Positions 1 through 4,822 of a stretch of DNA of 6,312 nt are shown piece after piece. Origin of the DNA: Thermoguttaceae bacterium (lineage in GTDB: Bacteria; Planctomycetota; Planctomycetia; Pirellulales; Thermoguttaceae); assembly GCA_017549085.1 (NCBI GenBank), contig JAFYVO010000062.1:1-6312 (forward strand), written 5' to 3'. The position numbers and the translations under genes were made by a program. Every line of letters starts with the position of its first letter. Position 1 is the stretch's first letter. A model generated the notes under the pieces. That model was not told the DNA's origin. It did not search any database and worked only from the letters and a program-made list of their open reading frames with translations.

Positions 1-316
1 GTTCGCAAAAAGATTGACAGGAAACGAGTTGCGTTGTTTGCGAAACCGACGTTTTCGCGACCGTCCAAATTTGCGAATCGGCGTCGCGAATCTTGTCGCC
101 GCGTCGAATTGAAAGCGTTCGCTCGTCGAGCGGCAAACGCCAAACGGCGGTAAGGCGCGGCGGTAAATCGCCGTCGCCGTTAGCGTTGGAGAATTGGCGC
201 GAAAACGCCGCGGCGCGGTCGATTTCAAAGGAGACGAGCCCGTCGTCGCGATTTTGGAGCGCGACGACGCGTTCCTTAAAGTCGCCGATTTTGTAAAACT
301 TGTCGATAAACGACAT
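1..316 (-). CDS. Probable head-closure / head-tail joining protein, 3' end outside window (partial)
   Basis: The reading frame opens at ATG 316-314 and stays open to the left edge, giving 105 visible residues beginning MSFIDKFYKIGDFKERVV. The stop codon lies outside the window. No clear Shine-Dalgarno sequence precedes this ATG (the leader reads TTTTTACGGGTATCGAT), but there is no ATG, GTG or TTG close by inside the frame. The nearest upstream in-frame candidate, TTG 388-386, would add a low-complexity Arg/Pro-rich stretch unlike real protein. Residues 71-86 contain GDKIRDADSQIWTV, followed by a beta-strand-like segment. A 'GD-I-D-DG/S-x-W-TV' pattern is, to my knowledge, typical of small beta-rich head-closure or stopper proteins coded just after the coat and connector genes. 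The role is inferred from this pattern and from position, the second gene after the coat gene. It could instead be a tail-completion protein. I am confident that it is coding, much less so of the function. Confidence 0.6.
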   Translation of the reverse strand, partial: MSFIDKFYKIGDFKERVVALQNRDDGLVSFEIDRAAAFSRQFSNANGDGDLPPRLTAVWRLPLDERTLSIRRGDKIRDADSQIWTVAKTSVSQTTQLVSCQSFCE

Positions 317-347
317 ATCGATACCCGTAAAAAGAAAGGGCCGTTTG

Positions 348-385
348 CGTCGAGCCGCGGACGGTTGAACCGTCGGAGGTCGACG
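348..385 (-). other. Interrupted inverted repeat followed by U-rich tract in intergenic gap
   Basis: Read on the minus strand, CGTCGA (385-380) pairs with TCGACG (353-348), and GACGGT (374-369) pairs with ACCGTC (365-360). The outer and inner stems are separated by an internal loop (CCTCC against CGCGGC), with a three-base TCA apical loop. Ten bases further on lies TTTCTTTTT (337-329), then the ATG at 316. The element fills much of the 111-base gap between the 74-residue gene and the partial head-closure gene. It could be a weak or attenuating terminator or a translation-control structure. The distance to the U tract and the interrupted stem argue against a standard intrinsic terminator. Confidence 0.35.
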
Positions 386-427
386 CAAACGTTGGAGAAG
401 GAAAGCGCGGCAAAATGTCGCGACCGA

Positions 428-652
428 TTAATCGATAACGGCGATGGAGCGTAATTCGAGCGGCTCTAAGGCGTTAAGGCGCCGGTCGCACCAGTCGATC
501 GTTTGTCGCAAACTCTCTTGGTATTCGGTCCAAGAGACGACGGCTCCGTCGATTTTATACGTCGGTTTGGGATCGCGGGCCAGTTCGGCGAGCGTCGCCA
601 AGGTTTGACGTTTAATTTGCAGGAGGGCGCCGAAGTCGGGCGAGTTTTCCAT
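428..652 (-). CDS. Conserved small phage protein of the head-tail region (74 aa, function unknown)
   Basis: This is a complete 74-residue frame from ATG 652-650 to TAA 430-428. AGAAAGG (664-658) sits five bases upstream of the ATG and supports the start. The protein looks all-helical: helix 1 around residues 6-27, a central turn with DPKPTYKIDGAVVSWTEY (28-45), and helix 2 around 42-61. The pattern 'DPKPxYxxDGxxxSWTEYQ' is one I recognise from small uncharacterised proteins coded directly after coat genes in several tailed phages, where it is normally annotated as hypothetical. The gene lies between the coat gene and the partial head-closure gene, the slot usually occupied by a head-tail connector of the gp6 or gpW kind. 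It is shorter than a typical gp6-type connector, so that assignment is tentative. It might be an adaptor or a head accessory factor. There are no membrane segments or nucleic-acid-binding motifs. Confidence 0.7.
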   Translation of the reverse strand: MENSPDFGALLQIKRQTLATLAELARDPKPTYKIDGAVVSWTEYQESLRQTIDWCDRRLNALEPLELRSIAVID

Positions 653-657
653 ATCGG

Positions 658-664
658 CCTTTCT
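658..664 (-). promoter_or_regulatory. Ribosome binding site of the 74-residue gene
   Basis: AGAAAGG on the minus strand lies five bases before ATG 652. The same AGAAAGGCC string precedes the coat gene. This fixes the start of the small gene, and it sits immediately after the 668-702 stem-loop. Confidence 0.5.
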
Positions 665-667
665 AAA

Positions 668-702
668 CGTCGCCGTAAAGACGAGAAATCTTTGCGGCGA
701 CG
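668..702 (-). other. Strong stem-loop between coat gene and downstream gene
   Basis: CGTCGCCG and CGGCGACG form a perfect 8-bp outer stem. After one mismatch, AAAG pairs with CTTT for 4 more bp around a nine-base loop (positions 681-689). On the minus-strand transcript the structure begins 52 bases after the coat stop and is followed by only UUUAG, then the AGAAAGG ribosome site of the next gene. The short U run makes full termination unlikely. A partial terminator, an mRNA 3'-end stabiliser for the coat message, or a structure that limits initiation of the next gene would all fit. The pairing is read directly from the sequence; the function is inferred. Confidence 0.55.
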
Positions 703-754
703 ATTGTTGAATGGACTTTAACGTGCGATAGCGTCAAGGGTTAAGTAAGACGTT

Positions 755-1918
755 TTAGCCGACGCACTTAACGACGCAACGCGGATTCAAGACGGCGGTG
801 GCGCCGCGTTCGCTCGCTTTGAACCGCGCGACGACGTCTTGGCTGAAGTCGGCTTCGCTTCCCGCCGACGAGACGGAAACGGTGATCGGCCAGTTTTCCA
901 TATACGCGAACGCTTTTTTGAAGTCGCCGTAAAACCAGTAATCGTCGAGCGTTGCGGCGTCGGCGGAGGCGTTGGCTTTCGCGAGTTGGCGGCGCGCGAT
1001 TCGGCTCGAAACGACCGAAATTTTCTCGAACGGATTCGGGATCGAGCGGAGCGTTCCGTCGGCGCAACTCAAATTGGCTCCGTGCATTAAAGCGTTGGCA
1101 ATACGACGCTTAGCGGGCGAAACAAGCGCGACGTTCGCTTCCGAAAGAATCGGTTCGCCGGTGTTCGGGTCGAGCGCGTTCGCCAAAAGATTTTCGGCGG
1201 CGTCGACGTTTTCGAGCGACTCTAACGCGTTTCCGGAGAGCATATTAACCCAAGGAGCGGAAACGCTCGACGAAGCATAGTAAGTCGAGTACGCGGTTCC
1301 GTTCCATTGGTAAAGGTTGGAAACGCCGAGAATCATATCGGCGACGCGTTTTTCTTTGTTAAGCGCAAGCGTTTCGCCGACTTCGCTCGCCCGATTCAAG
1401 ACGACGTGCGTGCGGTCGAAGAAAACGGCTTCGCGCGTAACCGGAACGATGAGGCCGCGTTTCGTCGTTTCCGGCGTTTCGATGTAATCTTCGCCGAAGC
1501 CGACGTTCGGGTAAGCGGCGCCCGGTTCGATCTCGACCGCCGCGTCGGCGATCGAAGAAAAGCCGGGGATCTTTTCGCCGTTAAGCCGCGTCGGGATCGT
1601 CGTGATAAGTTTCGACAAACAAAAGACTTCCGAATGATAAGATTCGAGAATGCGACTGTAAATCAGTTGACCGGCGACCGTCGCGAACGCGGAAACGTCG
1701 ACGCCTTGGAACGATTCGGCGAGCGCGCCGACGTTCGGGTTAAGTTCGCGAACCCATTCGGAACCGTTCGGAACGAGCGCCTCGGCCAAATCGCGGAGGC
1801 TAAAGTCGTCGGCGCGAAGTTCTTTTTTCGCAAGCGCTTCCGAAAGATGCGCGACGGTCTTTTGCGCGCCGTCGAGTTCGTAACGTCGTTTCAATTCGCG
1901 GTATTTGATGGCGGACAT
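755..1918 (-). CDS. Major capsid protein, HK97-fold
   Basis: This 387-residue protein forms the icosahedral shell. The start is ATG 1918-1916, preceded at seven bases by AGAAAGG; the stop is TAA 757-755. Residues 1-60 are a charged, mainly helical N-terminal arm including DFSLRDLAEALVP. Residues 70-110 (FATVAGQLIYSRILESY onwards) resemble the start of the folded coat. GLIVPVTREAVFFDR (155-169) and the following long helix (about 170-200, ASEVGETLALNKEKRVADMI) look like the E-loop return and P-domain spine helix. ALVSPAKRRIA (264-274) and the C-terminal beta-rich segment DYWFYGDFKKAFAYMENWP (326-344) with FKASERGATAVLNP (366-379) are the usual A-domain signatures of phage coats. At about 60 residues the N-terminal region is shorter than the roughly 100-residue delta domain of HK97 gp5, consistent with scaffolding being supplied by the upstream protease/scaffold gene. 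Its place after the decoration gene is standard. The family call rests on remembered sequence patterns and synteny, not on a search. Confidence 0.9.
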   Translation of the reverse strand: MSAIKYRELKRRYELDGAQKTVAHLSEALAKKELRADDFSLRDLAEALVPNGSEWVRELNPNVGALAESFQGVDVSAFATVAGQLIYSRILESYHSEVFCLSKLITTIPTRLNGEKIPGFSSIADAAVEIEPGAAYPNVGFGEDYIETPETTKRGLIVPVTREAVFFDRTHVVLNRASEVGETLALNKEKRVADMILGVSNLYQWNGTAYSTYYASSSVSAPWVNMLSGNALESLENVDAAENLLANALDPNTGEPILSEANVALVSPAKRRIANALMHGANLSCADGTLRSIPNPFEKISVVSSRIARRQLAKANASADAATLDDYWFYGDFKKAFAYMENWPITVSVSSAGSEADFSQDVVARFKASERGATAVLNPRCVVKCVG

Positions 1919-1925
1919 TGCAGGG

Positions 1926-1932
1926 CCTTTCT
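1926..1932 (-). promoter_or_regulatory. Ribosome binding site of the coat gene
   Basis: AGAAAGG on the minus strand lies seven bases before ATG 1918. The surrounding AGAAAGGCC string is identical to the one before the 74-residue gene. It supports the chosen coat start. The rest of the 89-base gap (1919-2007) is A/T-richer than the genes but shows no convincing -35/-10 pair on the minus strand. Confidence 0.55.
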
Positions 1933-2007
1933 GGTTGGAGGGAAATTTTTAAGTATGTTGCGTCGCAAACGGAATAATGACGACGGTTGCGATGCTTTAT
2001 TGTTGAA

Positions 2008-2460
2008 TTATTTAAAAACGGTTGAGCGAACGTCGACGTAAACGGAGTCGCTCGGTTCGTCGGATTGCCTAAAGACTTTGCCGATAGCAAGTTCCGGCGC
2101 GGCGACTTTAAGCGTTTTTTGATTGGCGAGCTTTTGCGTTTGAGCGTTAAGCGCGACGCCGACAAGTTCGCCGAGGCGATAAGTCGCGCGTTCGCAATCA
2201 AATTCAAAGACTCCGCTCGTCGCGACGCGGATAGACGACGCGACGTCGAGCGGGCTGGACTGCAAGGCGACGCCGAGAAAATTCGACGCAAAATCGGTTG
2301 TCGTATCTTCAAACGTTGACGCGGTTTGCGTTTCGCAGGCCGGGCGAATTGTCGCGGCGTCCCAAAAAACAAGGTCGCCGATTTCTATCGCGACGTTCGA
2401 GGCGACCGGAGCGACGACCGAGCGCGTTTCGCCGAATCGCCATCTGATTTTGTCGCTCAT
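2008..2460 (-). CDS. Probable capsid decoration (cement) protein
   Basis: This is a complete 150-residue frame from ATG 2460-2458 to TAA 2010-2008, with GGAG (2470-2467) six bases upstream. The sequence is rich in short alternating beta strands and glycine turns: VAIEIGDLVFWD (23-34), FLGVALQSSP (61-70), IRVATSGVFEFDC (77-89), YRLGELVGV (94-102) and LAIGKVF (124-130). 'Exx-GDLV', 'FLGVAL', 'VATSGVFEF' and 'IGKVF' are the pattern of small beta-barrel proteins coded directly before phage coat genes. Capsid decoration and DUF2190-type proteins show this layout: remarks about initial state, shift to a barrel, and a late 'G-V' strand. Such proteins bind the outside of the expanded shell and stabilise it. 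I infer that role from the strand pattern and from the position between protease/scaffold and coat. A structural role other than decoration, such as a head fibre base, is possible. Confidence 0.65.
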   Translation of the reverse strand: MSDKIRWRFGETRSVVAPVASNVAIEIGDLVFWDAATIRPACETQTASTFEDTTTDFASNFLGVALQSSPLDVASSIRVATSGVFEFDCERATYRLGELVGVALNAQTQKLANQKTLKVAAPELAIGKVFRQSDEPSDSVYVDVRSTVFK

Positions 2461-2507
2461 TTAAGTCTCCGTAAACAAAGGGTTAATGCGACGAGGAAAA
2501 CGCGGGG

Positions 2508-3410
2508 TTAACGTCGAATCGCCGCGACGAAACTTTCGGGGCGCGCGCTTTCGTCGATTTCGGCGCGCGATTTCGAAACGATCGGTTCCTCGACGGGCGA
2601 GCGTTGGGAAACGCGGCGGGCGTCGGCGAGCTTTATCGCTTCTTGGACGAGCGTAACTTGCGCTTCAATAAGGGCTTGCGCGGAAGCGAGATCGCGCGAT
2701 TCCAAGGCGATTTCGAGGAACGACGAAGCGCCGAGCGCAAAACGAAGAGCGGCCTCTTCTTCGCGCGCCAGTTTTTCCAATAAAAATCGCGCGATTTCGA
2801 AACGTTTGAGCGCCGCGTCGCGTTCCTCTTCAAGACGTCGCAAATTCGCGGCGTTTTCTTGAATCGGCGACGCGGAAACGTTGGCGGTTTGACTGTAAGC
2901 GCTGTTATAATTGTTGGTTAGCGTTTGCGATTCAAAGAGCCCGGACGTCGTCGCCGGATCCGCGACGAGGTCGACGCTGCGAACGCGGACGATTTTGTCG
3001 ACGACTTGCGCGCCGTTTTCCAGCCGAACGACCGCTTCGACGTTGTGCGAAAAGCCGAAATTTTCCGGCGCTTTTTCCGCGTCCCAAAGCATCTGTTCGG
3101 CCAACGGGTGTTTCGGATTGAAATGGAAATCGCCGTAAAGTCCGTTTTCTTGGAGCGTTACGTTCTTGATCGAACCGACGCGATCTTGATACTTGCGCGA
3201 TTCGTTCGGCGAGCCGTCCGGATGATTGACGTTGACTTTGGCGTTTTCGTAAAGCGGCGCCGCGTCGCGAAGCGTTTCGAGCGGGTAAACTCTGTTGTTT
3301 CGGCTTTTAACGCCTAAAATCTTGACGCCGGAAACGACGCCGTTTTCTTTGTCGATTTTACGTTGCGGCGACGAAAAATCGAAAAATTCCAAAACGTTTT
3401 CGTTGTTCAT
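2508..3410 (-). CDS. Capsid maturation protease with C-terminal scaffold-like domain
   Basis: This 300-residue protein starts at ATG 3410-3408 with GGAAG about six bases upstream, and stops at TAA 2510-2508. Residues 1-165 look like a prohead protease of the assemblin-like (HK97 gp4/S78-type) fold: GVVSGVKILGVKSRNNRVYP (24-43), a conserved His in VNVNHPDGS (59-67, His63), GLYGDFHF (90-97), and a Ser-His in NFGFSHNVEAVV (117-128, Ser121 and His122), then VDLVADPATTSGLFES (146-161). His63 and Ser121 are my candidates for the catalytic pair. Residues about 183-265 are charged and heptad-like (NLRRLEEERDAALKRFEIAR), predicted to be helical or coiled-coil, followed by a Pro/Glu-rich linker and the C-terminal FVAAIRR. 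This two-part layout fits a protease fused to its scaffold, which would direct coat assembly and then be cut away. It lies between portal and decoration genes, as expected. The fold is recognised by motif; the catalytic assignments are inferred. Confidence 0.8.
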   Translation of the reverse strand: MNNENVLEFFDFSSPQRKIDKENGVVSGVKILGVKSRNNRVYPLETLRDAAPLYENAKVNVNHPDGSPNESRKYQDRVGSIKNVTLQENGLYGDFHFNPKHPLAEQMLWDAEKAPENFGFSHNVEAVVRLENGAQVVDKIVRVRSVDLVADPATTSGLFESQTLTNNYNSAYSQTANVSASPIQENAANLRRLEEERDAALKRFEIARFLLEKLAREEEAALRFALGASSFLEIALESRDLASAQALIEAQVTLVQEAIKLADARRVSQRSPVEEPIVSKSRAEIDESARPESFVAAIRR

Positions 3411-3460
3411 AAAGGGCTTCCAATATTAAGGTTAACAATGTTGCAAGGAAAAGACGACAA

Positions 3461-4798
3461 CTATTTTTCGCTCTTTTCGATTGACGCAAGTTCTTGACGT
3501 ATTTGACGTTGGAGCGCGCGCTCGCGGTTGGGGTCGAGCCCGTAACGCATCGCCGCCGTTTGCGGGGAAATGACGCCGGCGTTCATCAAAATTTCGTCGG
3601 CTTGCGCTTCGCTGAGGCGGTCGCGCACCGCCAAGGACGGCGGAATCGCTTGGATTGCGACGCGCCGCCCGACGTCGTCCGGCAGATCGCCGCGCAGAAC
3701 GGCGTCTTCGACGACGCGCCAAACAACTTTCATATCTTCTTTGATGAGTTCGTGTTGCATTCGCTCAAAGTTGCGAACGGCGGGCCCCTCGGCGATGTTG
3801 GTCGAGGAATAGTTGGCGTTGGAAGCGTCCGAACTCAACATAAATTCCGGAATCGTCAGGCGCGCGGCGATCGCTCGCAACTCCGCTTGCAAAATTTGAA
3901 CGTAACGGGTCGCGTCGATACCGGCGATCGGGAACTCGTAGTCGACGCCGGCGGTCGCGTCGACGATCGTGCCCGGTCGAAAACGTTCGCGCGGAGGTAA
4001 GTCGTTGTCCGTTCTGTTTTTATCGCGGACGAAACGGCGGACGCTCTCTTGCGAGCCGTTGGCGTGTTTGCGAATCAACGCGATTGACGACTGAATTTCC
4101 GCGACGACGCTCATATTGCGAAGGAGTTTTTCGGCGCGCCGTAGGTTGTCGCGCACCGGGTAAAGCAAGGGAACGCCGCGACTTGCGGTGGAGTCGGCGT
4201 TGGCCTTGCGGTGTTGGATTTTCGCCGCGTCGACAAAAACGTCGTCGATCCAATAACCGAGAATCTTCTCGGCGTCGCGTTTGTCGGAGACGATTCCGCA
4301 ACGCGTCGAGCGACCGTTATGTCCTTGCGGCGTCTTGACTTGCTCCGGTTCGACGAAGCGAACGACCGTCTTGCCGGCGTCGTCGCGGAAAAAGCGGAGA
4401 AAAACCTCGCCGTCGCGGTCGTAACGGCGCAAAATCTCTTGCTGACGCTTGAACCAATCGTTGGCGACGATGAAGTCGACGACGATATCTTGCGTTTTTT
4501 GAGCGAGTTCCGCGTCTTTTTCGTCGCGCGCCGTCGCTTGGTATTTGTGTCCGAAACCGACGACGTAATTAACGCGATTTTCTAAAGCGTTGATGGCAAA
4601 AGGGTTGTTTAAGCAAAGTTCGCGAGAAATTCGACGCGCGGCGGCGTTGAAAATTTCCGAGTCGGTCGACTCGTTAAGCGAATACGATAAAGCGCCGAAA
4701 GTAAACGGGTTAGGATCGTCGTATTCAAAACGCGATTCTAACGTCGAAACGACGGCGTCGGCGGATAAAACGCCGTTGAAGGGAAGGGAGCGAGACAT
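3461..4798 (-). CDS. Phage portal protein
   Basis: This 445-residue protein is expected to form the dodecameric ring at one capsid vertex, through which DNA enters and leaves and to which terminase and the head-tail connector bind. The start is ATG 4798-4796, with AGGAA six bases upstream; the stop is TAG 3463-3461, the only non-TAA stop seen here. Residues 45-85 (NAAARRISRELCLNNPFAINALENRVNYVVG, split around residue 65) are the early helical clip/wing region. DRDGEVFLRFF (127-137) with VRFVEPEQV (146-154) is the usual beta-rich wing. GVPLLYPVRDNLRRAEKLL (208-226) precedes the long helix. LTIPEFMLSSDASNANYSST (314-333) and AEGPAVRNFE (336-345) are strongly portal-like, as is the C-terminal GVISPQTAAMRYGLDPNRE (408-426). 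Length is at the short end of the lambda/HK97 portal range. No head-morphogenesis (Mu F-like) gene separates it from the protease. The closest relatives I recall are in Planctomycetota phages. Confidence 0.88.
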   Translation of the reverse strand: MSRSLPFNGVLSADAVVSTLESRFEYDDPNPFTFGALSYSLNESTDSEIFNAAARRISRELCLNNPFAINALENRVNYVVGFGHKYQATARDEKDAELAQKTQDIVVDFIVANDWFKRQQEILRRYDRDGEVFLRFFRDDAGKTVVRFVEPEQVKTPQGHNGRSTRCGIVSDKRDAEKILGYWIDDVFVDAAKIQHRKANADSTASRGVPLLYPVRDNLRRAEKLLRNMSVVAEIQSSIALIRKHANGSQESVRRFVRDKNRTDNDLPPRERFRPGTIVDATAGVDYEFPIAGIDATRYVQILQAELRAIAARLTIPEFMLSSDASNANYSSTNIAEGPAVRNFERMQHELIKEDMKVVWRVVEDAVLRGDLPDDVGRRVAIQAIPPSLAVRDRLSEAQADEILMNAGVISPQTAAMRYGLDPNRERALQRQIRQELASIEKSEK

Positions 4799-4822
4799 TT
4801 TAGTTTCCTGAAACGTTAGCGG

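Noticed and set aside
503..721. A 72-codon plus-strand open frame opposite the 74-residue gene
   Set aside because: It is the reverse of a gene with a ribosome site and a recognisable family pattern, and it runs through the stem-loop.
1919..2007. Possible internal promoter before the coat gene
   Set aside because: The gap is A/T-richer than the genes, but I found no -35/-10 pair with proper spacing on the minus strand.
1307..2041. A 244-codon open frame on the plus strand opposite the 5' part of the coat gene and its leader
   Set aside because: It is antisense to a well-supported coat gene, is Arg/Phe/Asp-rich with no recognisable motif, and follows from coat codon bias that avoids TTA, CTA and TCA. 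Similar shadows lie opposite every gene here.
1800..2372. A 190-codon minus-strand frame overlapping the decoration gene and the start of the coat gene
   Set aside because: It is out of frame with both genes, Arg/Ser-rich and without motifs. It crosses both the decoration stop and the coat ribosome site.
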